This document shows, one piece after another, positions 1 through 8,757 of a stretch of 8,998 nt of DNA. The stretch is from assembly GCA_947649215.1 (NCBI GenBank), contig CANSQW010000033.1, positions 1-8,998 on the forward strand. Reading direction: 5' to 3'. The translations under genes were made by a program, and so were the position numbers. The stretch is from an uncultured bacterium. GTDB lineage: Bacteria > Actinomycetota > Coriobacteriia > Coriobacteriales > Eggerthellaceae. The notes beneath the pieces were generated by a model. The model saw only the letters and a program-made list of their open reading frames with translations. It did not search any database and was not told the DNA's origin. Numbering within the stretch: the first letter of the stretch is position 1; each line of letters begins with the position of its first letter.

Positions 1-1113
1 CGCATCGACCCCTCGGCCACCGCGGCCTTCTCCGCGCTGCGCGACGTGATCCCCGGCGCCGACCCGGCGCGGCCGGCGGCCGGCGGGCTGCACGCCGTCG
101 TCATCGGCGGCGGCACGGGGGCGTCCATGTCCATCCGCACGCTGCTCTCGCTCGGCGCCCAGACGAGCGCCGTGGTGGCCATGGCCGACGACGGCGGGTC
201 CACGGGCATCCTGCGCGACGAGGCGGACGTCACGCCGCCCGGCGACATCCGCAAGTGCATCGCCGCCTTCGCGCGCGACCCCTCCGACCCGCTCGTGCGC
301 GTGTTCAAGTACCGCTTCGCCGTGGCGCGCGACCATGCGCTCGGCAACCTGCTCCTGGCCGGGCTCGAGGACGCCTGTGGGTCGTTCCCGGAGGCCATCG
401 CCATCTGCGAGCGGCTCGTGGACGCCCAGGGACACGTCTACCCCTCCACCCTCGACCATGTCACGCTGGCGGCGCGCACCCGCGACGGCCGCTTCCTCGA
501 CGGCCAGGCCATGGCCTGCCACTCCAAGACGGCGCTCGACTGGGTGGAGCTGCGCGGCGAGCACGGCGTGGTGCGGCCCTACGCCCCGGCGCTCGAGGCC
601 ATCCGCCAGGCCGACCTCGTGGTGCTCGGCCCCGGCTCGCTGTTCACCTCCATCATCCCGAACCTGCTCGTGCCGGGGGTGGTGGACGCCATCCGCGCCT
701 CGCGCGGGCGCGTGCTGTTCGTGTGCTCGCTCGCCGACGTGCAGGGGGAGACGTGGGGGCTCACGGCCCGCGAGCACCTGGAGGCCCTGCTCGACCACGG
801 CATGGCCGGGCTCATCGACTACATGCTCGTCCACGCGCCCGAGCCCCTGCGGGCCGACAACCTGGCCGATGCCCGCGTCTCGCGCGCCATCGGGGCCGAC
901 GCCGGCCTCGGGGCGCTCGATGACCGCTGCCTGGCCGCCGGCGTCCGCCCCGTGTCCATCACCTACGCCGACCTCGTGGCCATCCAGGCCGCGGGCCCGG
1001 TGGTTCTCGCCCGCGACCTTGCCGACCCGGAGCGTCCCACCTGGCATGCGCCGGCCGCCCTGCGCGAGGCCTTCGGCGACGTCATCAAGATGGCGGGCGC
1101 GCGCCGGCGCTGA
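1..1113 (+). CDS. yvcK: YvcK/CofD-like gluconeogenesis factor, 5' end outside window
   Basis: YvcK (UPF0052) is a cytoplasmic Rossmann-like protein related to CofD. Known homologues bind UDP-sugars and are needed for growth on gluconeogenic carbon and for normal envelope synthesis; it is not known as a classical enzyme. Numbering from the GTG at 46, I see the nucleotide-binding loop GGGTG at 21-25, ADDGGSTG at 47-54, GDIRKCIAAF at 66-75, LGNLLLAGLE from 99, and GPGSLFTS from 195, followed by the SLADVQGETWG stretch. All are family hallmarks. The reading frame is open to base 1, and the GTG at 46 has no purine-rich ribosome site before it. I therefore treat the gene as 5'-partial, with its start probably to the left. 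If GTG 46 were used, the protein would be 355 residues, against roughly 310-330 for many homologues. It lies 42 bases before whiA, the usual partner, so an operon is likely. The family call is secure; the start is not. Confidence 0.93.
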   Translation, partial: RIDPSATAAFSALRDVIPGADPARPAAGGLHAVVIGGGTGASMSIRTLLSLGAQTSAVVAMADDGGSTGILRDEADVTPPGDIRKCIAAFARDPSDPLVRVFKYRFAVARDHALGNLLLAGLEDACGSFPEAIAICERLVDAQGHVYPSTLDHVTLAARTRDGRFLDGQAMACHSKTALDWVELRGEHGVVRPYAPALEAIRQADLVVLGPGSLFTSIIPNLLVPGVVDAIRASRGRVLFVCSLADVQGETWGLTAREHLEALLDHGMAGLIDYMLVHAPEPLRADNLADARVSRAIGADAGLGALDDRCLAAGVRPVSITYADLVAIQAAGPVVLARDLADPERPTWHAPAALREAFGDVIKMAGARRR

Positions 1114-1155
1114 CGCCGCGCCCGGTCCTGTCCGAGCCGAAAGGGAAGGCAAGCC

Positions 1156-2088
1156 ATGTCGTTCACCTCGGAGGTCAAAGACGAGCTGGCCCACGTGCCG
1201 CCCGAGTGCTCCCACTGCGAGAAGGCCACCTTGGCGGCCCTCGTGCGCATCGAGGGCACGCTGTTCGTGAGCGGGCCGGGCCACTACCGCATGGAGGTGG
1301 CCACCGACACGCCGAGCGTGGCGCGCCTGGTCATCCGCCTGCTCCACACCCTCTACCGGTTAAAGACCGAGCTGACGGTGCGGCGCAGCGTGCTCCACAA
1401 GACGCCGAACTACCTCATCGAGGTGCCGTCCCAGGCGGGCTTGGCCGACGCCCTGCGCGACATGGGCGTGCTCTCGGCCGACGGCGGCCTGGAGATGGGC
1501 GTGAGCCCCGAACTCGTGCAGAAGAAGTGCTGCGCGGCGGCCTACCTGCGCGGCGCCTTCCTCGGCAGCGGGTTCCTCTCCAGCCCCAAGAGCGACTTCC
1601 ACTTCGAGGTCACCGTGGAGTCCGAGGCCCTGGCCGAGGGCATCGTCGAGCTGCTCGCGCGCTCGGGCATCGCCGCGCGCGTCATGCAGCGGCGCAGCTC
1701 GCACATGGTCTACCTCAAGAGCGGCAACGCCATCCTCGAGTTCCTCGCCTTCGCCGGCGCCCACCAGGCGGCTTTGCTCATGGAGCAGGAGCGCGTGGTG
1801 AAGAGCGTGCGCAACGACGTGAACCGCCAGATCAACGCCGAGGTGGCCAACCAGAACAAGGCGGCCTCGGCGGCGGTGGACCAGATCTTCGCCATCCGCC
1901 AGGTGGTGGAGCGCCACGGCATGGAGAACCTGCCGCCGGCGCTTCAGGAGTTCATCAAGCTGCGCGTCACCTACCCGGACGCCTCGCTCAAGGAGCTGGG
2001 GGAGCGCGCCAACCCGCCGCTGTCGAAGTCGGCGGTCTACCACCGCGTCCGGCGCATCGAGCAGCTGGCCCGCGAGGCCGCCGAGTAG
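1156..2088 (+). CDS. whiA: WhiA DNA-binding regulator
   Basis: WhiA is a cytoplasmic DNA-binding protein. In Streptomyces it works with WhiB to drive sporulation septation; in Bacillus it affects cell division and chromosome segregation. The 310-residue product has the usual length and opens with the typical MSFTSEVKDEL. The N-terminal half is the degenerate LAGLIDADG homing-endonuclease fold; YLRGAFLGSGF at about 130-140 is one such helix, lacking the catalytic acidic residue, as expected for the family. The C-terminal helix-turn-helix region follows NAEVANQNKA, and ASLKELGERANPPLSKSAVYHRVRRI (about 276-301, written here as overlapping parts ASLKELGERAN and SKSAVYHRVRRI) is the most conserved part. 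The ATG is chosen because a strong AAGGGAAGG lies at 1141-1149, seven bases upstream. It follows yvcK by 42 bases with no visible promoter or terminator between, so cotranscription is inferred. Confidence 0.96.
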   Translation: MSFTSEVKDELAHVPPECSHCEKATLAALVRIEGTLFVSGPGHYRMEVATDTPSVARLVIRLLHTLYRLKTELTVRRSVLHKTPNYLIEVPSQAGLADALRDMGVLSADGGLEMGVSPELVQKKCCAAAYLRGAFLGSGFLSSPKSDFHFEVTVESEALAEGIVELLARSGIAARVMQRRSSHMVYLKSGNAILEFLAFAGAHQAALLMEQERVVKSVRNDVNRQINAEVANQNKAASAAVDQIFAIRQVVERHGMENLPPALQEFIKLRVTYPDASLKELGERANPPLSKSAVYHRVRRIEQLAREAAE

Positions 2089-2092
2089 GGGA

Positions 2093-2108
2093 GGGCGCTC
2101 TCGCGCCC
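2093..2108 (+). terminator. GC hairpin after whiA, no U-tract
   Basis: A perfect six-base stem, GGGCGC at 2093-2098 and GCGCCC at 2103-2108, closes a TCTC loop and starts four bases after the whiA stop codon. No T-run follows, so this is not a canonical intrinsic terminator. It could mark the 3' end of the yvcK-whiA transcript, stop it weakly, or be chance in GC-rich DNA. The rest of the gap, from 2109 to about 2265, is C-rich and shows no gene or other signal I can support. Confidence 0.3.
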
Positions 2109-2269
2109 CGCCCGTCCGGACCCGCGCCCGTCCTCTCCAGCGCGCCCCGCCCGCCCTGCCCGTCACCGGCTCTCCACATGCCTTTCCCCACGTCAATCGG
2201 CACCACGCGCCCGGGCGTCCGCCCCTCGTCCGCCCGCGCGCCATTTCTCCCCCCGCGCGAGCCGCGATA

Positions 2270-2278
2270 TGGCACAAT
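2270..2278 (+). promoter_or_regulatory. Putative extended -10 promoter of gap
   Basis: TG at 2270-2271 followed by one base and CACAAT at 2273-2278 resembles an extended -10 element. No -35 box is visible at the right distance: the DNA at about 2250-2255 is C/G only. That is typical of promoters relying on the TGn extension. The predicted start near 2285 would give a leader of about 39 bases before the gap ATG. This is the only relatively A/T-rich stretch in the whiA-gap interval. Confidence 0.5.
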
Positions 2279-2296
2279 AGACGGCGTTACGCATAG

Positions 2297-3328
<1,032 letters not shown>

Positions 3329-3348
3329 AATCTTTACCTCGACGCTGC

Positions 3349-3374
3349 GGGTCCGACAGGCACCTGTCGAACCC
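3349..3374 (+). other. Stable hairpin in the gap 3' region
   Basis: CGACAG at 3354-3359 pairs with CTGTCG at 3364-3369 around a GCAC loop, and the outer GGGT at 3349-3352 pairs with ACCC at 3371-3374 across a single C-A mismatch. It begins about 20 bases after the gap stop codon and has no T-run after it. It may protect or end the gap mRNA, or, being a 14-base near-perfect palindrome just upstream of the pgk promoter, serve as a protein-binding site. Neither role is shown. Confidence 0.45.
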
Positions 3375-3377
3375 TCG

Positions 3378-3408
3378 CTGACTTCCTTGGGCGAACCAGT
3401 GCTATAAG
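3378..3408 (+). promoter_or_regulatory. Putative extended -10 promoter of pgk-tpiA-gpmI
   Basis: The -10 TATAAG at 3403-3408 is preceded by TGC at 3400-3402, giving an extended -10. A weak -35 candidate is CTGACT at 3378-3383 (19-base spacer) or TGACTT at 3379-3384 (18-base spacer). Predicted transcription starts near 3414-3415, about 55 bases before the pgk ATG and just before a strong hairpin. Confidence 0.6.
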
Positions 3409-3418
3409 TATTGAAAAG

Positions 3419-3451
3419 AAAACCCGGTTGCCTGCTGTGAACCGGGTTTTT
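3419..3451 (+). terminator. Terminator-like hairpin between gap and pgk
   Basis: AAAACCCGGTT at 3419-3429 pairs perfectly with AACCGGGTTTT at 3440-3450, an 11-base stem with a 10-base loop, followed by T and then CCTTT. It looks like an intrinsic terminator for transcripts arriving from gap, although the U-tract is short and interrupted by CC. It lies downstream of the predicted pgk start site, so the pgk operon would also have to be transcribed through it. It may instead be a 5' stabilising hairpin or an attenuator. Confidence 0.6.
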
Positions 3452-3468
3452 CCTTTGAAAGGAACGAC

Positions 3469-4659
<1,191 letters not shown>

Positions 4660-4700
4660 GGCGCCCGCCGCATCTGACCGCTACGACCAAGGAGCCACCC

Positions 4701-5474
4701 ATGACCAACCGCAAGCCCCTCATCGCGGGCAACTGGAAGATGAACAACACCGTCAGCGAGGCGGTGGTCCTCGCCCAGGAGATCTCCAACGGCTACGAGA
4801 AGGACTGGACCGAGCTCGTCGACGTGTGCGTCTGCCCGCCCTCCGTCGACCTCAAGGCCGTCCGCGGCGTCTTCCTCTTCGACCGCACGAAGGTGGCCGT
4901 GGGCGCCCAGAACGTCTACTACGAGCCCCAGGGCGCCTTCACCGGCGAGATCTCCGTGGCCATGCTCTCTGAGATTGGCTGCGAGTACTGCATCATCGGC
5001 CACTCAGAGCGCCGTGAGCTGTTCGGGGAGACGAACGAGGGCGTGAACCTCAAGGCGAAGGCCCTCATCGCCGGCCGCATCAAGCCCATCGTGTGCGTGG
5101 GCGAGTCGCTCGCCGTGCGCGACGAGGGCGCCTACCTCGACTACGTGCGCGTCCAGGTGCGTGCCGCCTTCGCCGGCATCGAGGCCTCCGAGGCTGCCGA
5201 CGCCGTGGTGGCCTACGAGCCCATCTGGGCCATCGGCACCGGACGCACCGCCACGCCCGAGCAGGCCGAGGAGGTGTGCGCCGCCATCCGCGCCACGCTG
5301 GCCGAGCTCTTCGGCGCGGAGGTCGCCGAGGGCATGCGCGTGCTCTACGGCGGCTCGATGAACGAGGGGAACGCCGAGCTTCTGCTGGCCATGCCCGACA
5401 TCGACGGCGGCCTCATCGGCGGCGCGTCGCTCAAGGCGGGTTCGTTCCTCGCCATCGTGAAGGCCGCGCTGTAA
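4701..5474 (+). CDS. tpiA: Triosephosphate isomerase
   Basis: It interconverts dihydroxyacetone phosphate and glyceraldehyde 3-phosphate as a cytoplasmic homodimer. The protein is 257 residues, normal for the family. Catalytic residues are all present: Asn11 and Lys13 in GNWKMN, His101 in IIGHSERR, and Glu173 in AYEPIWAIGTG, whose following residues form the mobile lid loop. The phosphate-binding YGGSMNEGN and GGLIGGASL motifs close the barrel. The frame is open far upstream into pgk, but the ATG at 4701 is clearly right: it follows AAGGAG at 4689-4694 by six bases and gives the expected N-terminus. There is no promoter in the 41-base gap after pgk, so it is read as part of the pgk transcript. 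Its TAA stop overlaps the gpmI ATG. Confidence 0.98.
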   Translation: MTNRKPLIAGNWKMNNTVSEAVVLAQEISNGYEKDWTELVDVCVCPPSVDLKAVRGVFLFDRTKVAVGAQNVYYEPQGAFTGEISVAMLSEIGCEYCIIGHSERRELFGETNEGVNLKAKALIAGRIKPIVCVGESLAVRDEGAYLDYVRVQVRAAFAGIEASEAADAVVAYEPIWAIGTGRTATPEQAEEVCAAIRATLAELFGAEVAEGMRVLYGGSMNEGNAELLLAMPDIDGGLIGGASLKAGSFLAIVKAAL

Positions 5475-7036
5475 TGGCCGCGGACGCCGCCTCGGGCCTG
5501 CGCAGGCCGGCCTGCCTCATCATCATGGACGGCTTCGGCCTGGCCGAGCCGGGAGCGGGCAACGCCATCTCCCAGGCCGCCACGCCGGTGCTCGACGACC
5601 TGTTCGCCCATCGTCCCTGGGTGCGCTTGGAGGCGTCGGGGCATGCCGTGGGCCTGCCGGACGGCCAGATGGGCAACTCGGAGGTGGGGCACCTCAACAT
5701 CGGCGCGGGGCGCGTGGTGTTCCAGGAGCTCACCCGCATCAACAACGCCTGCGCCGACGGCTCGCTCGCGGCCAACCCGCGCATCCAGGAGGCCTTCGAG
5801 GCCGCCAAGGCGCCGGACGCGGCGCTGCACCTCATGGGACTGCTCTCCGACGGCGGCGTCCACTCCTCCCAGGAGCACCTCTACGCGCTTCTGCGCGCGG
5901 CCCGCGACGCCGGCGTGCCCACGGTGCGCGTCCACTGCTTCATGGACGGCCGCGACGTGCCGCCGGCGAGCGGGGCGGGCTACGTCCAGCAGCTCCTCGA
6001 CGTCATCGGCGAGCTGCGCGATGGGGCCGCGGGTGTCTTCGACGCCGCCATCGCCACCATCTCGGGGCGCTACTACGCCATGGACCGCGACAACCGCTGG
6101 GAGCGCGTCGCGCAGGCCTATGACACGCTCGTGGACGCGGCCAACCTACGTGAGGCGGGTGCCGTGGCCGTCATGGAGGCCTCCTACGGCCAGGGCGTCA
6201 CCGACGAGTTCGTGGTGCCCGTGGCCCTCGACGGCCGCGGCATGCGCGATGGGGACGCGGTGGTGTTCTTCAACTTCCGGCCCGACCGCGCCCGGGAGAT
6301 CACCCGCGCGCTCACCGACCCGGACTTCACCGGCTTTCCCCGCCCGCGCTGGCCGCAGCTGTCGTTTATCTGCCTCACCGAGTACGACCCGGCCATCCCG
6401 GCGCCGGTGGCCTTCGCCAAGGAGTTCCCCGAGAACGTCCTGGCCGACGTCATCGCCGACGCGGGCCTGCGCCAGTACCACATCGCCGAGACGGAGAAGT
6501 ACGCCCACGTGACGTTCTTCCTGAACGGCGGGCGCGAGGAGGAGAAGGCGGGGGAGACGCGTTCCCTCGTCGCGAGCCCCAAGGTGGCCACCTACGACCT
6601 CCAGCCCGAGATGAGCGAGCCGGAGGTGGCGCGTCGCCTGGCAGAGGCCATCGCCGCCGATGAGGCCGACGTCTACCTCGTCAACTTCGCCAACTGCGAC
6701 ATGGTGGGCCATACCGGCTCCATCCCCGCCGCCGTGGCCGCGGTGGAGGCCGTGGACGCCGGCGTGGGGGTCGTGCTCGACGCGGTGGCGGCCGCGGGCG
6801 GCGTGGCGCTTGTGACGGCCGACCACGGCAACGCCGACAAGATGATCGCCGAGGACGGCACGGCGCACACGGCGCACACCACCGCGCCGGTGCCGCTCAT
6901 CCTGGTGGACGAGACGGGCGCGGGGCTCGCGCTCTCGGGGGAGGACGGCCGCCTGGCCGACATCGCCCCCACGCTGCTCACGGCGCTCGGCCTGCCGGTG
7001 CCGCCGGAGATGACGGGCAAGAGCCTCCTTGCCTGA
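5474..7036 (+). CDS. gpmI: 2,3-bisphosphoglycerate-independent phosphoglycerate mutase
   Basis: It converts 3-phosphoglycerate to 2-phosphoglycerate through a phosphoserine intermediate and needs two Mn2+ ions. The product is 520 residues, the family norm being about 510. All metal and catalytic positions can be placed by comparison with the Bacillus enzyme: Asp19 (MDGFG), nucleophile Ser69 (GNSEVGH), Asp409 and His413 (NCDMVGH), Asp450 and His451 (TADHGN), and His468 (AHTAHT). The substrate-binding GRDVPP, SGRYYAMDRDNRW and FNFRPDRAREI motifs are also present. The start at 5474 shares its A with the tpiA stop in TAATG, so translation is probably coupled; the only upstream ribosome site is a weak GAAGG at 5459-5463. 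The frame is open further upstream, but that part is a shadow of tpiA. The unrelated cofactor-dependent mutase GpmA is excluded by these motifs. Confidence 0.98.
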   Translation: MAADAASGLRRPACLIIMDGFGLAEPGAGNAISQAATPVLDDLFAHRPWVRLEASGHAVGLPDGQMGNSEVGHLNIGAGRVVFQELTRINNACADGSLAANPRIQEAFEAAKAPDAALHLMGLLSDGGVHSSQEHLYALLRAARDAGVPTVRVHCFMDGRDVPPASGAGYVQQLLDVIGELRDGAAGVFDAAIATISGRYYAMDRDNRWERVAQAYDTLVDAANLREAGAVAVMEASYGQGVTDEFVVPVALDGRGMRDGDAVVFFNFRPDRAREITRALTDPDFTGFPRPRWPQLSFICLTEYDPAIPAPVAFAKEFPENVLADVIADAGLRQYHIAETEKYAHVTFFLNGGREEEKAGETRSLVASPKVATYDLQPEMSEPEVARRLAEAIAADEADVYLVNFANCDMVGHTGSIPAAVAAVEAVDAGVGVVLDAVAAAGGVALVTADHGNADKMIAEDGTAHTAHTTAPVPLILVDETGAGLALSGEDGRLADIAPTLLTALGLPVPPEMTGKSLLA

Positions 7037-7057
7037 CGGGGCCGCTTTGGCTATAAT
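7029..7057 (+). promoter_or_regulatory. Promoter of secG
   Basis: TTGCCT at 7029-7034 (-35, four of six consensus bases) and a perfect TATAAT at 7052-7057 (-10) are separated by exactly 17 bases. This is the best sigma-70-type promoter in the window. The -35 lies inside the last codons of gpmI and its final T is the first base of the gpmI stop codon. Transcription should start near 7064, leaving a leader of about 42 bases before secG. Confidence 0.8.
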
Positions 7058-7105
7058 CAGCTACTTGCGTATTGATGTTCGTCCTGCGAAGAGAAGAGTG
7101 AAACC

Positions 7106-7360
7106 TTGAGTCCGCTGCTTATCATCATGCTTATCCTGCTCGTCGTCTCCGGCGTCGGGCTGGTCGTCTTCATCCTGCTGCACTCCGGCAAGGGCACGGG
7201 CATCTCCGATGCCATTGCCAGCTCCATGTACTCCACCCAGACGGGCACGAGCATCGTGGAGAAGAACCTCGACCGCATCACCATCATCCTCGCGGTCGTG
7301 TTCATGGTCTCCCTCCTGGTGCTGATGGTGATCTACCCCCACGGCTCCATCTCCGCCTAG
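7106..7360 (+). CDS. secG: Preprotein translocase subunit SecG
   Basis: SecG is the small inner-membrane subunit of the SecYEG translocon and assists SecA-driven export. The 84-residue product has the family's two membrane helices, about residues 4-25 and 58-77. They are joined by a Gly-rich loop, HSGKGTGIS at 26-34, which corresponds to the conserved GKG loop. The start is TTG at 7106: it places the first helix at the N-terminus, while the next in-frame ATG would cut that helix. The ribosome site is weak, GAGAAGAG at 7091-7098 with a seven-base spacer. secG has its own promoter 69 bases after gpmI, though readthrough from the glycolytic operon is also possible since no terminator separates them. 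The neighbourhood pgk-tpiA-secG is typical of actinobacteria and supports the call. Confidence 0.93.
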   Translation: MSPLLIIMLILLVVSGVGLVVFILLHSGKGTGISDAIASSMYSTQTGTSIVEKNLDRITIILAVVFMVSLLVLMVIYPHGSISA

Positions 7361-7380
7361 GGGCGCGCGACTAAGTTTCG

Positions 7381-7419
7381 AAAATTTCCGGTTGCATACG
7401 CATCGGGTTCTGCTAAACT
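7381..7419 (+). promoter_or_regulatory. Promoter of tRNA-Leu with A/T-rich upstream element
   Basis: TTGCAT at 7392-7397 is the -35, and TGC followed by TAAACT at 7414-7419 is an extended -10, with a 16-base spacer. AAAATTTCC at 7381-7389 lies just upstream of the -35 in otherwise GC-rich DNA, where an UP element would sit. Transcription should start near 7426, about 15 bases before the tRNA. Confidence 0.75.
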
Positions 7420-7440
7420 AATCGTCGCTGTTTGAAGCAT

Positions 7441-7529
7441 GTCAGAGTGGTGGAACGGCAGACACGCTAGCTTGAGGTGCTAGTGCCCATATATCGGGTG
7501 TGCGGGTTCAAATCCCGCCTCTGACACCA
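7441..7529 (+). tRNA. tRNA-Leu (GAG)
   Basis: The acceptor GTCAGAG at 7441-7447 pairs with CTCTGAC at 7519-7525, followed by discriminator A and an encoded CCA at 7527-7529. The anticodon stem CTAGC (7467-7471) with GCTAG (7479-7483) encloses TTGAGGT, placing anticodon GAG at 7474-7476, which reads CUC and CUU. The long variable arm (about 7484-7500) and A73 are class II leucine features. The T-arm is GCGGG, TTCAAAT, CCCGC. It appears to be a single-gene transcript with its own promoter and terminator. Confidence 0.97.
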
Positions 7530-7538
7530 GCGAAACCC

Positions 7539-7563
7539 GAAGAGCCCCGTCAGGGGCTCTTTT
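7539..7563 (+). terminator. Intrinsic terminator of tRNA-Leu
   Basis: AGAGCCCC at 7541-7548 pairs with GGGGCTCT at 7553-7560 around GTCA, and TTT follows directly, so the 3' arm ends in TCTTTT. It starts about ten bases after the encoded CCA. The next gene, the CDF transporter, begins 44 bases after it with no clear promoter between. Confidence 0.85.
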
Positions 7564-7607
7564 CATTATCGGGCGGTTGGCAGGCCGCCGGGAGGGAGGG
7601 CCGTCCT

Positions 7608-8522
7608 GTGGCCGTCGAGAGCTCTGCGGGCACGTCTCACGCCCATCGCGTCGAGCGCGTGCTGTGGATCGTGTTCGTGCTCAACCTGGCCGTGGCGGCG
7701 GCCAAGTTCTTCTACGGCCTGGCGTCGGGGTCGGCCTCCATGCAGGCCGACGGCATCCACTCGGTGTTCGACTCGGTGGGCAACATCGTGGGGCTCGTGA
7801 GCATCGCGCTGGCCGCCCGCCCGGCCGATGCGGGCCACCCCTACGGCCACTCCAAGTTCGAGACCTACGGCTCGCTCGCCATCGGCGCGCTGCTGCTCCT
7901 GGCGGCCTTCGAGGTGGGCAGCGGGGCCGTGGGCAAGCTCGTGAGCGGCTCCTACACGGCCGTGGTCACGCCGGCGTCGTTCATCGTCATGGTGGGCACC
8001 CTCGTCATCAACCTGTTCGTGACCACCTACGAGCGTCGTGCCGGGCGGCGCCTCAAGAGCGAGATCATCATGGCCGACGCGGCTCACACGCTCTCCGACG
8101 TGTTCGTGTCGGTAGGGGTCATCGCGGGCCTGGTGCTCGTGGCGCTCGGGTTCCCGCAGGCTGACCCCCTCATGGCGCTCGTGGTGACCGCGGCCATCCT
8201 CGTGTCGGCCTGGGGCGTGTTCCGCACGGCGTTCCGGACGCTCTCGGACACCGCGCAGCTGCCAGAGGCCGACGTGCGCGCCGTGGCCGCCTCCGTGCCC
8301 GGCATCCGCGGCGTGCATCGGGTGCGCACGCGCGGCACCGAGGCCGAGGTCTACTGCGACCTGCACATCTGGGTGGATCCCGCCATGAGCGTGCGCGACG
8401 CCCACGGGCTCGGCGATGAGGTGGAGGCGGCGGTGAAGGAGCGGTTTCCCGCCGTGCGCGAGGTGCTCGTCCACATCGAGCCCGAGGGGGACGCGGGGGA
8501 GGACGAGGATCCGGGGAAATAA
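7608..8522 (+). CDS. Cation diffusion facilitator (CDF) family metal exporter
   Basis: CDF proteins are dimeric inner-membrane antiporters that export divalent metals such as Zn, Fe, Mn or Cd in exchange for protons. The product is 304 residues, typical. Six membrane segments are visible, the first at about 18-38. The metal site is His51-xxx-Asp55 in helix 2 (ADGIHSVFD) and His160-xxx-Asp164 in helix 5 (ADAAHTLSD). HPYGHSKFE at 77-85 and a cytoplasmic domain with YCDLHIWVDP and VLVHIEPE complete the family pattern. HxxxD in both helices is most often linked to zinc, but the substrate cannot be fixed from sequence. The GTG at 7608 is chosen because GGAGGGAGGG at 7591-7600 lies seven bases upstream. 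The frame runs open into tRNA-Leu, so a longer start would overlap a structural RNA. The tail is acidic (EGDAGEDED). No metal-responsive regulator gene is nearby. Confidence 0.93.
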   Translation: MAVESSAGTSHAHRVERVLWIVFVLNLAVAAAKFFYGLASGSASMQADGIHSVFDSVGNIVGLVSIALAARPADAGHPYGHSKFETYGSLAIGALLLLAAFEVGSGAVGKLVSGSYTAVVTPASFIVMVGTLVINLFVTTYERRAGRRLKSEIIMADAAHTLSDVFVSVGVIAGLVLVALGFPQADPLMALVVTAAILVSAWGVFRTAFRTLSDTAQLPEADVRAVAASVPGIRGVHRVRTRGTEAEVYCDLHIWVDPAMSVRDAHGLGDEVEAAVKERFPAVREVLVHIEPEGDAGEDEDPGK

Positions 8523-8545
8523 AAACAGGCGACCGAAGTCGCCTG
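8519..8545 (-). terminator. Intrinsic terminator of tRNA-Val, overlapping the CDF stop
   Basis: Read on the minus strand, CAGGCGAC and GTCGCCTG form a perfect eight-base stem with a very stable TTCG tetraloop, followed by TTTTTATTT. This is a textbook intrinsic terminator for the minus-strand tRNA-Val, starting 12 bases after its CCA. The T-run template is the A-rich end of the CDF gene, including its TAA stop. On the plus strand the hairpin is followed by CTGGGG, so it would end CDF transcription poorly. Confidence 0.88.
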
Positions 8546-8555
8546 CTGGGGTTTC

Positions 8556-8631
<76 letters not shown>

Positions 8632-8643
8632 ACATTGTGGTGA

Positions 8644-8664
8644 GCGACGCGTTTCCGCGTCAGC
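8644..8664 (-). other. Hairpin in the 5' leader of pre-tRNA-Val
   Basis: GACGCG at 8646-8651 and CGCGTC at 8656-8661 pair around a four-base loop, extended by two more pairs (8644-8645 with 8663-8664) past a one-base bulge. The predicted tRNA-Val start lies near 8666, so this would be at the very 5' end of the precursor and be removed by RNase P cleavage. A function is not shown. Confidence 0.4.
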
Positions 8665-8672
8665 AAGTGAGT

Positions 8673-8700
8673 ATTCTACCAGAACGCCTAGGGGTGGCAA
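8673..8700 (-). promoter_or_regulatory. Promoter of tRNA-Val
   Basis: On the minus strand TTGCCA (8700-8695) is the -35, and TGG followed by TAGAAT (8678-8673) an extended -10, with a 16-base spacer. A/T-rich DNA carrying ATTTTCGGAAATT lies just upstream of the -35, at 8706-8718. Transcription should begin near 8666, about 35 bases before the tRNA. Confidence 0.75.
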
Positions 8701-8757
8701 GCCCCAATTTCCGAAAATCTACCAGCGGCCGTGTGGGGAAAATTTCCAAAAACACCC

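Noticed and set aside
255..1270. Overlapping plus-strand frames within yvcK and reaching whiA
   Set aside because: Arg/Pro/Ser-rich frame shadows without motifs; the yvcK frame carries all the family motifs.
1156..1750. Homing endonuclease or mobile element suggested by LAGLIDADG-like segments
   Set aside because: These are the known degenerate domain of WhiA; catalytic residues are missing and the gene is an intact chromosomal regulator.
2109..2265. Possible small gene or minus-strand promoter (a TTGACG string on the minus strand near 2195) in the whiA-gap gap
   Set aside because: No matching -10 at the right spacing and no frame with a ribosome site; the base composition looks non-coding and C-rich.
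5093..5473. Upstream extension of the gpmI frame into tpiA
   Set aside because: It is an Arg-rich shadow of tpiA; the TAATG junction gives the start.
7500..7607. Upstream extension of the CDF frame into tRNA-Leu
   Set aside because: It would translate the tRNA 3' half and its terminator; the GTG at 7608 has a strong ribosome site.
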